Below the pieces are notes generated by a model. It did not search any database and was not told the DNA's origin. It worked only from the letters and a program-made list of their open reading frames with translations. The translations under genes were made by a program, and so were the position numbers. Of a stretch of 43,111 nucleotides of DNA, positions 17,157-24,851 are shown piece after piece. Each line of letters begins with the position of its first letter. Within the stretch, counting starts at the first letter, position 1. This DNA comes from Wenzhouxiangellaceae bacterium (GTDB lineage Bacteria > Pseudomonadota > Gammaproteobacteria > Xanthomonadales > Wenzhouxiangellaceae). Location: the NCBI GenBank assembly GCA_007695005.1, contig REEQ01000050.1:1-43111 (forward strand), read 5' to 3'.

Positions 17157-17804
17157 ATGCTGATTGCCGACAAGCGTTTCGTGGCCTGTTTTGATGTCGA
17201 TGCCCAGCGCACTTTTTCGCCGCTGTGTCCGGACGAACTGCCGGTGGCCGAAGGTGACCAGATTGTTGATGAGCTTAATCGCCAGGCCGGGTTTGCGGGC
17301 TGGCGGCTGGGTTCGAAGGATGCGCATAGCCCGAAAGCCGCCTGGGTGACGGGTGATCCCGGCCAGATTGGCCGGTCCGGCGTCGGCCTGGAAAATGCGC
17401 GCGAGTTCTGGCCAGTGCACGCTGTGCCCGGTACCGAGGGCTTTGAGCTGCTGCCGGGTTTGCCGCGCCCGGTCGACTACGATTTCTTTGTCTGGAAGGG
17501 CGTGGAGCTGGACATGCACCCTTATGGGGCCTGCTACCACGATATCGGCGAGCGAATGAGCACTGGCGTGATCGAATGGCTGATGGCGCGCACGGTCAGC
17601 ACGGTGCTGGTCGGCGGCCTGGCCACTGATTACTGCGTCAAGGCCACGGCCATGCAGTTGGCCCGTGCCGGGTTCAACACCGTGCTCAACCTGGCAGCCT
17701 GTCGCGGGATTGGCGAGGCGAGCACAGCCGAGGCGCTGGCGGCGATGCGGGCCACGGGCGTGACGGTGATTGCCAGCGCGGCCGAGCTGGAGCAGGGGGC
17801 ATGA
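17157..17804 (+). CDS. pncA: Nicotinamidase
   Basis: A 215-residue isochorismatase-fold hydrolase that converts nicotinamide to nicotinate for NAD salvage. The catalytic triad is visible: Asp in CFDVDAQRTF, Lys in FFVWKG and the nucleophilic Cys in LATDYCVKATA. Metal-binding Asp and His are in SKDAHSP. An in-frame ATG three codons upstream (17148) is an alternative start. Its stop overlaps pncB by 4 bp, and the two enzymes catalyse consecutive steps. The gene marks the right border of the defence island. Confidence 0.93.
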   Translation: MLIADKRFVACFDVDAQRTFSPLCPDELPVAEGDQIVDELNRQAGFAGWRLGSKDAHSPKAAWVTGDPGQIGRSGVGLENAREFWPVHAVPGTEGFELLPGLPRPVDYDFFVWKGVELDMHPYGACYHDIGERMSTGVIEWLMARTVSTVLVGGLATDYCVKATAMQLARAGFNTVLNLAACRGIGEASTAEALAAMRATGVTVIASAAELEQGA

Positions 17805-18985
17805 TCATCTCCTCGCTGCTGGATACCGATATTTACAAGTTCTCGATGATGCAGGTGGTGCTGCATCAGTTTCCGGGGGCCGAGGTCGAGTATCGCTTTC
17901 GCTGTCGCGATGATGGCGTGGATCTGACTCCCCTGGTGCCGGCGCTGGAGCGCGAGATCAGCCACTTGTGTTCGCTCAGGCTCGGTGATGACGAGCTGGA
18001 ATACTTGGGCACGCTGCGTTACCTGAAGTCGGATTTCGTCGAGTTTCTGCGCCTGTTTCATCTGCAGGAGCGCTTTGTTCATATCGATGTGGTCGATGGG
18101 CGGCTGGAGTTGCGAATACGCGGACCCTGGCTGCATACCATCCTGTTCGAGGTGCCGCTGCTGGCCATTATCAGCGAGCTGTATGCCCGTCATGCCTATC
18201 CGGATCATGACCTCACTGAGGGCCTGCGGCGCCTGGACGAGAAGATTGGCCAGGTGCGGGCATTGGACAGACCCGATGAATTCATCTTTGCCGACTTCGG
18301 CACCCGCCGCCGTTTTTCGCGCGCCTGGCATGACGAGGTCGTGGCGACCCTGGCCGAGGCGCTGCCGGGCAGCCTGCGCGGCACCTCCAATCTGCGCCTG
18401 GCCCGTCAGTTTGGCCTGGTGCCGATTGGCACCATGGCCCATGAGTTCATTCAGGCCTGCCAGGCCTTGGGTCCACGCCTGGCCGAGACCCAGCGCTTTG
18501 CCTTCGAGGTCTGGGCGCGGGAGTATCGGGGTGATCTGGGCATTGCCTTGTCCGACACCTACAGCCTGAAGGCTTTTCTGCGCGATTTCGATCTGTATTT
18601 CTGCAAGCTGTTCGACGGCGCGCGCCAGGATTCAGGCGATCCCTTTGCCTGGGCCGAGGCGATGATTGCCCACTACCGGGCCAACCGGATCGATCCGAGA
18701 ACGCGCAACCTGATCTTTTCCGATTCGCTGAACATCCCCAAGGCAGCCGCCATCTGGGAACGCTTTCGTGACCAGACCAATATCTCCTTCGGCATTGGCA
18801 CCAACCTGACCAACGACACCGGTGCCGAGCCGATCAACATCGTCATCAAGATGACCGAGTGCAACGGTCAGCCGGTGGTCAAGCTGTCGGACTCTCCCGG
18901 CAAGGTGGTATCCACCGATCAGGCCTACCTGGCCTGGGTGCGCCAGGCCTTCGATGTGCATGAGGTGCTGGCCTCCGGCGATTGA
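17801..18985 (+). CDS. pncB: Nicotinate phosphoribosyltransferase
   Basis: A 394-residue PncB enzyme joining nicotinate and PRPP to nicotinate mononucleotide. The N-terminus LLDTDIYKFSMMQVVLHQF is highly typical, as are LRGTSNLRLARQFGLVPIGT (active-site His is not phosphorylated in all members), ALSDTYSLKAFLRDF and RQDSGDPFAWAE. The length is normal for the family. It is coupled to pncA by an ATGA overlap. It ends 19 bp before the 3' end of a convergent gene. Confidence 0.95.
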   Translation: MIISSLLDTDIYKFSMMQVVLHQFPGAEVEYRFRCRDDGVDLTPLVPALEREISHLCSLRLGDDELEYLGTLRYLKSDFVEFLRLFHLQERFVHIDVVDGRLELRIRGPWLHTILFEVPLLAIISELYARHAYPDHDLTEGLRRLDEKIGQVRALDRPDEFIFADFGTRRRFSRAWHDEVVATLAEALPGSLRGTSNLRLARQFGLVPIGTMAHEFIQACQALGPRLAETQRFAFEVWAREYRGDLGIALSDTYSLKAFLRDFDLYFCKLFDGARQDSGDPFAWAEAMIAHYRANRIDPRTRNLIFSDSLNIPKAAAIWERFRDQTNISFGIGTNLTNDTGAEPINIVIKMTECNGQPVVKLSDSPGKVVSTDQAYLAWVRQAFDVHEVLASGD

Positions 18986-19004
18986 AGTGGTTCCGGCAGG
19001 CGGG

Positions 19005-19586
19005 TCAGGACAGAGCCGTTGGTTTCGACCGGGCACTGAGGAAGCTGCGGGTGTCCGGGTCGACGCTGCCATGGCGCAGGATGATCCAAATTGATTCGAT
19101 GAACGCCAGCGAGTAGATAATGAGGATAAGGCGAATCAAGCCGGTGGTATCGATCAGGAAGGATGCCGGCAGGGCGAAAAAGACCAGGGCCGCTGCCAGT
19201 CTGCTCAGGTGGGTATGAATAAACAGAAAGTGTCCCAGTCGAAGGCGCGGCAGCAGCCCCGCCATCAACAGCAGTCCGACCGTGGCTATGACCCAAGGCA
19301 GGTTTGGAAGCACATAGTCGGGAAACAGAGAGATAGCCAGCACGGCTGCTGATCCGAAGAAGGCGATATCGGCAATGGAATCAAGCATGGAGCCGAAGCT
19401 GGAAACCAGCCCATAGCGGCGCGCCAGCAAGCCGTCGAAAAAATCGGTCAGGCCCAGAAACATGAACCAGGCAATGAACCAGACGGGTGATTCGAGCTGG
19501 ACCAACCAGTAAAGGGCCGGCGTGCCCAGCAGACGCAGCAGGGAGAGCACGTTTGGCAGGTTGATGCGGCCGCGAATATCCAGCAT
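19005..19586 (-). CDS. CDP-alcohol phosphatidyltransferase family membrane protein
   Basis: A 193-residue integral membrane enzyme of phospholipid synthesis. The family signature D-x2-D-G-x2-A-R-x8-G-x3-D-x3-D is fully present (TDFFDGLLARRYG, then GSMLDSIAD, around residues 47-73), so catalysis of CMP displacement from CDP-diacylglycerol is expected. About five to six hydrophobic helices follow. The acceptor alcohol (glycerol phosphate, inositol, cardiolipin-type) cannot be told from the motif. It starts immediately after the stop of the DUF2207 gene and so is probably the last gene of a lemA-DUF2207 operon. Confidence 0.88.
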   Translation of the reverse strand: MLDIRGRINLPNVLSLLRLLGTPALYWLVQLESPVWFIAWFMFLGLTDFFDGLLARRYGLVSSFGSMLDSIADIAFFGSAAVLAISLFPDYVLPNLPWVIATVGLLLMAGLLPRLRLGHFLFIHTHLSRLAAALVFFALPASFLIDTTGLIRLILIIYSLAFIESIWIILRHGSVDPDTRSFLSARSKPTALS

Positions 19587-21329
19587 CTAGCGACCGCCGC
19601 CGCCACCGCCGCCGCCACCGCCACCGGAAAAGCCGCCGCCACCGCCGCCTGAGCTGCTGCCCGGCGGCGTTGAGGACGATGAGATGGTCGATGTCAGGTT
19701 GCTGCCGAGCGCGCGGCTCAGACCGGCCATGCTGCCGACGGCCGCGCCTGTGCCGGTGTACCAGCTCATCCGGGAGCGGGCCTGGTCGACGGCCGCTTCG
19801 CCCACGGCCCGGGTCAGGCGCGATGTCCAGGCTTGCTCTACATCCAACGCCAGCGCGTAGGGCAGCAGGGCCTCGTAGCGCTCCGCCGTTACCCTGGGGT
19901 CGTCGCCATCGACGTGTTGCAGGGCGCTCAGCTCGTCGCGCTCGGCGACGCTCAGATACAGCTTCAGACCCTCGATCTGGTCCAGAAGTTGACGACCGCG
20001 TTCCGTGGGTGCCGGCATCAGACCAGAGAAAACCAGGTTGATGATGGCCAGGATCACAGTGAGCCCGATCAGCAGTGGCACACCGTTGCCGCCCGAAATA
20101 AAGAAGGCCAGAACCGCGGCGGCAATTGATGCAATCCAGCCGATGGCCAGCGTCTTGACGTTGAAATTGATGTAGTGATCGCGATAGCGCGTTTTCAGGG
20201 CAGCAGTATGCGCACTGATGGCGCCTTGCAGCCGGGTCGCGTTGCTTTTTTTCAGTTCGAGCTCATGGTCGCTGCCGAACAGGGCAGGAAACAAGGCTTT
20301 CTGACTGGGCGGGTCTGAGATTTCCGGGTGCGGAGCCAGGCGCACAAGCTTCCAGCGGTCCCGGAACAGGCCCTTGTCGCGTTCAATCCTGAGCCTGCCC
20401 TTGACCGCGAGTTCTACCAGGTCGGCGCTGAAGCAGCGTTGATCGTAGCTGCGCCGCACTACCCAGCGCAGACCGGCCGGAGAATAGCCAGTCGGCGGCT
20501 GATAGCGGGCAATGATTACGCCCTTGGCCGGCCCGCGGCCCTTTTCGCGCCATTCGCGAATGTAGAACAGCAGGATAATTATCGTCGCTGGCAACAGCAG
20601 CAAGAACCCCCGGTTGTCCGACAGCAGCCAGGCGGTCTGCTGCGCCAGGCTGGCTTGCTCGACAATGCCTTTCGGAAAGCCCACGGCGATTGTCAGGCCC
20701 TCGCGTTGGTTCAGAGGCTGGGTGGTTTCGAAGCGGACGATGCCGGGTGCGACGACCTCAGCTCTTGCGTGCGTGGTACGAGAGCGTTCCGGGCCAGTGT
20801 AGCTGTCAAGGCGCAAGTCCTCGGCCGGCACCGGCACTGGCAGCCGAATCTCGGCGCTGGCCTGCTCGATCCGGAAAGCCCAGCCAAGGCCGGTAACATT
20901 CCAGTACAGCTCGTCATGGTCGTCAAAAAATCCGAGCTGGCGATTGCTGCGATAGCGGATCGAAAACGTGTAGTCACCGGGCCCTGGCAGAAAACGGTCG
21001 TCGCCCGTGTTTACCCGGATTCCGTTGAACTGGCGCTCGATGAACCAGGGTTCGGGTTGGCCGTCGCGCAGCACCTCGATCACTTCGAAGGCAACTTGCA
21101 CACGGTTGCCCAGTCGATCCTGGTAGCGGGTAGGAAAGTCGCGGTAGATGCCGCGTCGGATATTGCGCTGCAGGGAGCGAACCGTGATGTGTTCGGTTAC
21201 TTCCATTGAGCTGTCGGCAAGAATCTCGATTTCGCTGTGAAAGGAGAGGATCCGCTCATGGTCAGCTGCAGCATTGACGACAAATGTGCCAAGCAGCACC
21301 AGTACAGATATTTTCAGCATGCTTCTCAT
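19587..21329 (-). CDS. DUF2207 domain membrane protein with glycine-rich tail
   Basis: A 580-residue protein. A signal peptide (about 1-22) is followed by a large extracytoplasmic beta-rich DUF2207 domain (about 25-235, with RGIYRDFPTRY and YSFSIRYRSNRQ-like elements). Next come a membrane helix (about 243-258), a cytosolic domain with VVRRSYDQRCFSADLVELAV, two more helices (about 390-435), and a C-terminal tail of serine and then almost pure glycine. The function is unknown; members are usually linked to LemA proteins, as here (4-bp overlap with lemA). The glycine tail comes from GCC/ACC-rich repetitive DNA and may vary in length between strains. Confidence 0.88.
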   Translation of the reverse strand: MRSMLKISVLVLLGTFVVNAAADHERILSFHSEIEILADSSMEVTEHITVRSLQRNIRRGIYRDFPTRYQDRLGNRVQVAFEVIEVLRDGQPEPWFIERQFNGIRVNTGDDRFLPGPGDYTFSIRYRSNRQLGFFDDHDELYWNVTGLGWAFRIEQASAEIRLPVPVPAEDLRLDSYTGPERSRTTHARAEVVAPGIVRFETTQPLNQREGLTIAVGFPKGIVEQASLAQQTAWLLSDNRGFLLLLPATIIILLFYIREWREKGRGPAKGVIIARYQPPTGYSPAGLRWVVRRSYDQRCFSADLVELAVKGRLRIERDKGLFRDRWKLVRLAPHPEISDPPSQKALFPALFGSDHELELKKSNATRLQGAISAHTAALKTRYRDHYINFNVKTLAIGWIASIAAAVLAFFISGGNGVPLLIGLTVILAIINLVFSGLMPAPTERGRQLLDQIEGLKLYLSVAERDELSALQHVDGDDPRVTAERYEALLPYALALDVEQAWTSRLTRAVGEAAVDQARSRMSWYTGTGAAVGSMAGLSRALGSNLTSTISSSSTPPGSSSGGGGGGFSGGGGGGGGGGGR

Positions 21330-21877
21330 CTGGCCAGTTTCACTTGCGGTGTGGTTCGGTGGCTTGCATCAGCTGCATAGAACTCCGCCTCCTGGAACCG
21401 GAAGGCACGGGCAATCAGCAGGTCGGGAAATTGACCGATCAGGGTGTTCAGGTCGCGCACGGCGCCGTTGTAGAAGCGGCGCGCATACTGAAGATGGTTC
21501 TCGACGTCGACCAGTTGCTCGGTCAGTTGACGGAAGTTGTCGCTGGCCTTGAGATCGGGATAGTCCTCGCGCAGCATCAGCAAGCGGCTGAGCAGGGCTT
21601 CGAGCTCATTCTCGATCATGCCCAGGCGAGCAGGGCTGTCGGTGGCAATCGCCTGCGTTCTGAGCTCGGTCACCGACTCCAGGGTGCCGCGCTCATGCTC
21701 GGTATAGCGCTGGACGATGCTGACCAGGTTGGGCACCAGGTCATGGCGGCGGGTCAGCTGTACATCGATGTCGCTCCAGGCTGTCTTTACCCGGTTTCGC
21801 TTCTTTACCAGTCGGTTATAGGTCCAGATTGCCCAGATCAGGCCTGCGGCAACCAGCGTGAGCGCAATCCACTCCAT
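21326..21877 (-). CDS. LemA family membrane protein
   Basis: A 183-residue protein: one N-terminal membrane helix (about 3-19) followed by a long helical bundle. The LemA signature YNRLVKKRNRVKTAWSDIDV and QLTRRHDLVPNLVSIVQRY is unmistakable. The frame is open further upstream to a TTG at 21931, but that lies in the U-tract of the terminator. The ATG at 21877 fits the usual LemA N-terminus. A possible -10 TATAGT (21914-21909 on the minus strand) would give a leader of about 25 nt, but no good -35 is seen. LemA function is unclear; it forms a unit with the DUF2207 protein. Confidence 0.9.
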   Translation of the reverse strand: MEWIALTLVAAGLIWAIWTYNRLVKKRNRVKTAWSDIDVQLTRRHDLVPNLVSIVQRYTEHERGTLESVTELRTQAIATDSPARLGMIENELEALLSRLLMLREDYPDLKASDNFRQLTEQLVDVENHLQYARRFYNGAVRDLNTLIGQFPDLLIARAFRFQEAEFYAADASHRTTPQVKLAR

Positions 21878-21929
21878 GACGATATTGGCCGTGTCGATCA
21901 AGGGTGCCACTATAAGGAGTTTTCGGGGC

Positions 21930-21962
21930 AAAAAAAAAGAGCCCCGGAGGTCCGGGGCTCTT
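21930..21962 (-). terminator. Rho-independent terminator of the subtilase gene
   Basis: A perfect 12-bp stem (AAGAGCCCCGGA and its complement, 2-base tip) is followed on the minus strand by nine T. It lies 29 bp beyond the protease stop codon and separates that gene from the lemA operon, which is on the same strand. Confidence 0.93.
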
Positions 21963-21990
21963 GGGACACGCCTTGTCCTTTGCGTGCGGT

Positions 21991-24204
21991 TTAAGGTGTT
22001 TGCAGCCAGAGATCATAGGCGCCGGAGCCGGAGGCCGACACGACTCTCCAGTAGTAGAAGCCGGCGCTGCCGTTGTACTGGATGAACTCGTTGCTGTCAG
22101 CAGTGGCCGCGCGCGCCACGCGCACCCAGCGGCTGCCGTTCCAGCGATACAGTTCAAGATCGAAGTTGGCGTTGCCCGGCCCTTGCAGCCAGCCACGATG
22201 GATGCCCGCGCCGGCCTGGTACCAGGTGCCGTTGGGTTGTACCTGGGCATTGCTGGTGCCACTCAGGCTGCCGCTGTACTGGTCGCAATTGGTGCACGGC
22301 GCGGTCGGGCCTTCCTGGTAGCTGCCGACCAGGCTCACGTTCGAGTAAGCCGTGTAGCCCCGGATCATCACATGCCAGGTGCCTGCCTGCGGATCATTGA
22401 ACGTGCAGGTTTCGTTGTTGCCGTTCAGGTACGGGCGGCAGTCCCAGGTGCTGGTGGTCGGCGGTGCACCGCGGCGCACGTACAGATCGGCATCACCGGA
22501 GCCACCGCTCATCTGGAACGTAAGCTCGCTGACATTGGCCGGTACTTCCATGGTGAAGAACTGCTCGGAGCCCTGCCCGCCGGACAGGCCGGTAACCGCC
22601 TGGCCGTTTTCCAGTTCATTGTTGCTGGCAGGCTCTTCGAAGCTGGCGACCAGGGTGACGCCGGAATAGGCAGCCCAGGCGTGCAGCATGATGTGGTAGG
22701 TGCCTGCCTGCGGGCTTGCGAAGGTACAGGTTTCGTTGTTGCCGTTCAGGTACGGGCGGCAGTCATAGGTTGACTGGGTCGGTGGTGCACCGCGACGCAC
22801 GTAGAGGTCGGCATCGCCGGAGCCGCCGCTGATCTGGATGACCAGGTCGGTGGCGCCGTCCGGAACATCAATGGTGAAGAAACGCTCCGAGCCCTGCGCG
22901 CCCGAGAGATTGCCGACCGGTGTGCCGTTTTCGAGTTCGATGACCTCTGGCTCCGGATCCGGGCTGCCGCCACCGCTGCCGAAACGCGAGTAGACCAGCA
23001 GGTTCGGGGAGCCGGTATTGATGCCGCTCAGCTTGCCCGTGCTTCCGTTTCCGTAGATGGCGTTTTCAACCTGGGTCGGGGTGGCATTCGGGTTGTTGGC
23101 CAGGAACAGCGCGGCCACGCCGGCAACGTGCGGGGCAGCCATCGATGTGCCCGAGATGGTGTTGGTGGCCGTGTTGCTGGTGTGCCAGGCCGAGCGAATC
23201 GAGGAGCCCGGGGCGAAGATGTCGACGCAACTGCCCCAGTTCGAGAAGTTCGAGCGGGTGTCATTGCTGGCGGTCGAGCCAACGGTGATGGCCGCCGGGG
23301 CCCGTGCCGGTGACACATTGCAGGCGTTCTGATTCTCGTTGCCCGCAGCAACCACCACGGTCACACCGGCATTGCGCATGTTGGTCACGGCGTTGTCGGT
23401 CGCGGTAGACGCGCCACCACCCAGGGACATGTTGGCCACTGCCGGCTTGGTGTGGTTGGCGGCAATCCAGTCCATCCCGGCAATCACACCGGAGTTGGTG
23501 CCGCCGCCGTTGCAGCCCAGTACGCGCACCGGAACAATGAAGGCGCCCTTGGCGACCCCCCAGGTCGAACCGGCGACCGTGCCGGCAACATGGGTGCCGT
23601 GGCCGTTGCAGTCATTCGAACCGCGACCGTCGTTGATGGAGGTGAAGCCGCTCAGCACCCGGTTGCCGAAATCAACGTGGGTGGGGCGTACTCCGGTATC
23701 GACAATGTAGGTGTAGACGCCGGCGGCCGTGGTGTCATAAACGTAGTTGCCGTCCAATGGCAAATCGCGCTGGTCAACCCGGTCGAGGCCCCAGGTGGCA
23801 TTCGGCTGGGTGGTTTGCGAGACAGTGACAATGCTGTCTTCCTCGATGAAGGCGATGCGCTGGTCCTGCATCATGCTGCGCAGGGCGCGGGCATCGGCCT
23901 CGACGGCGAAGCCGCGCAGGACATGGCTGAAGGCATGCTCGACGCGGAAGCCGTGCTGTCGGGCCATGTCGGCAGCCATCCGTGAAACGCTGGGTTCGCT
24001 GCGGCCGCGTTCGCTGGCCAGGCTGGCGACTTCGTCGCGCAGGACGACGATGTACTGGCCTTTTATGGGGAACTCCGCAGCGTGGAACTGGACGCCGCCG
24101 GCGGAGTCGTTGGCACTTCTGGATTGGTTGTTGGCTGAGAGGGAAAGGCTGAAGGCGAGCAAGGCTGCGCCGATTAGGGGGTAGTAAAGCTTCTTCAGGT
24201 GCAT
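21991..24204 (-). CDS. Secreted subtilisin-like serine protease (S8) with inhibitor I9 and two PPC domains
   Basis: A 737-residue extracellular protease. It has a signal peptide (about 1-27), an I9 propeptide (about 45-125, GQYIVVLRDEVASL to AFIEEDSIV), and an S8 catalytic domain with D169 (IVDTGVRPTHVDF), H202 (NGHGTHVAG) and S354 (GTSMAAPHVAG). Two PPC domains follow (about 430-530 and 535-640, each with SGGSGDADLYVRRGAPP). A C-terminal domain of about 90 residues (YRWNGSRWVRVARA, YYWRVVSASGSGAYDLWL) is also PPC/FnIII-like. PPC domains are normally cut off after secretion by the type II pathway. The start is set at 24204 because GGGAG lies 10 nt upstream and a signal peptide follows; a longer frame to 24387 lacks one. 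A CRP-type site lies upstream. Confidence 0.94.
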   Translation of the reverse strand: MHLKKLYYPLIGAALLAFSLSLSANNQSRSANDSAGGVQFHAAEFPIKGQYIVVLRDEVASLASERGRSEPSVSRMAADMARQHGFRVEHAFSHVLRGFAVEADARALRSMMQDQRIAFIEEDSIVTVSQTTQPNATWGLDRVDQRDLPLDGNYVYDTTAAGVYTYIVDTGVRPTHVDFGNRVLSGFTSINDGRGSNDCNGHGTHVAGTVAGSTWGVAKGAFIVPVRVLGCNGGGTNSGVIAGMDWIAANHTKPAVANMSLGGGASTATDNAVTNMRNAGVTVVVAAGNENQNACNVSPARAPAAITVGSTASNDTRSNFSNWGSCVDIFAPGSSIRSAWHTSNTATNTISGTSMAAPHVAGVAALFLANNPNATPTQVENAIYGNGSTGKLSGINTGSPNLLVYSRFGSGGGSPDPEPEVIELENGTPVGNLSGAQGSERFFTIDVPDGATDLVIQISGGSGDADLYVRRGAPPTQSTYDCRPYLNGNNETCTFASPQAGTYHIMLHAWAAYSGVTLVASFEEPASNNELENGQAVTGLSGGQGSEQFFTMEVPANVSELTFQMSGGSGDADLYVRRGAPPTTSTWDCRPYLNGNNETCTFNDPQAGTWHVMIRGYTAYSNVSLVGSYQEGPTAPCTNCDQYSGSLSGTSNAQVQPNGTWYQAGAGIHRGWLQGPGNANFDLELYRWNGSRWVRVARAATADSNEFIQYNGSAGFYYWRVVSASGSGAYDLWLQTP
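22406..22764. repeat. Two identical 38-bp segments in the tandem PPC domains
   Basis: The 38 bp at 22406-22443 and 22727-22764 are identical, 321 bp (107 codons) apart, and neighbouring stretches are nearly identical. They encode the same part of the two PPC domains (CRPYLNGNNETCTF). Recombination between them would delete or duplicate one domain in frame. Confidence 0.85.
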
Positions 24205-24401
24205 CAGGTGCAATCTCCCGTTTGATCCTGTTTCAAGGTCCCCTTGAGCTTTAGTGAAAACGGACCCTGCGTCTGGCTTGATCCGCCAGCCGTCTGCGCC
24301 TTGACCGACATCTTGAAACCGCTCAGGTAGGTCCCCATAACCCCGGTTTTTTCGCGATTTCTCCCCGTCTGTCGAGCAAGGCCGCATCAGACGACCCGGC
24401 G

Positions 24402-24407
24402 GTTATA
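24402..24407 (-). promoter_or_regulatory. Possible -10 element of the protease promoter
   Basis: TATAAC on the minus strand, with transcription start expected near 24395 and a leader of about 190 nt to the protease ATG. The -35 region is poor, as expected for an activator-dependent promoter. The CRP-type site is centred about 71 bp upstream of the expected start, a permitted class I spacing. Confidence 0.35.
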
Positions 24408-24458
24408 CACAAGATCTGGTGTGTTATTCCACAAACACGCACGAAAAATTTTCAGTTT

Positions 24459-24474
24459 TGTGACGAAGATCACA
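24459..24474. promoter_or_regulatory. CRP/Clp/Vfr-type binding site
   Basis: A perfect palindromic consensus TGTGA-N6-TCACA (TGTGACGAAGATCACA) between the protease gene and ffs. CRP-family regulators bind this sequence; in Xanthomonads the homologue Clp activates extracellular enzyme genes, which fits the neighbouring secreted protease. Confidence 0.7.
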
Positions 24475-24566
24475 CAAAAAAACGCTACGACCAAAGTCGT
24501 ATTGACAAACAGTTGCCGTTGCGGGAGGCGAACGAAGGAGAATTTCGGAATGACACCGAAAAGGAA

Positions 24567-24679
24567 GGTGGTTCCCGCCAGCCCGGCCCCAGCACCTGCT
24601 CGTTCCGCTGCCGCTGCTCCCTTCCGGGCCTGACGGGGTTCACGGACCGCGCAGTGTGGGAAGACCGGCAGGAACCACC
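24567..24679 (-). ncRNA. ffs: 4.5S signal recognition particle RNA
   Basis: The minus strand contains the diagnostic SRP domain IV loop GTCAGGCCCGGAAGGGAGCAGC split by the apical stem (CAGGCCCGGAAGGGAGCAGC core). The ends pair over 13 bp (GGTGGTTCCTGCC at the 5' side, GGCGGGAACCACC at the 3' side), giving a single hairpin of about 113 nt as in other gammaproteobacterial 4.5S RNAs. It binds Ffh and targets membrane proteins to the translocon. A T-rich stretch (TTCCTTTT) follows the closing stem. The position upstream of dnaX but on the opposite strand is noted; exact ends are estimated from the terminal helix. Confidence 0.95.
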
Positions 24680-24687
24680 AGCCGGTG

Positions 24688-24693
24688 ATTATA
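24688..24693 (-). promoter_or_regulatory. -10 element of the ffs promoter
   Basis: A perfect TATAAT on the minus strand lies 8 bp upstream of the predicted 5' end of the 4.5S RNA. No -35 at the normal spacing is convincing; the upstream sequence is GC-rich, as in discriminator-controlled stable RNA promoters. Confidence 0.6.
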
Positions 24694-24851
24694 TCTCACA
24701 CGGCCCCGGCCAGGGGTGCGCCAAGTGTCACGTTTCGAGCGATCGTGTACACTGAAGCGCGTGTGCAATGCGGTGTTTGCCGGCCCGGTTCGCCGCTGAT
24801 TCCTGACCCGCTGCTCCGGTGGGTTGCTGACTCAAAACTACTGAGGTTTCC

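Noticed and set aside
20328-21209. 293-codon plus-strand frame opposite the DUF2207 gene
   Set aside because: No recognisable features; the minus strand has signal peptide, domain and membrane segments.
24421-24633. Plus-strand frame across the ffs region
   Set aside because: It runs through the 4.5S RNA gene, and the sequence is explained by RNA structure.
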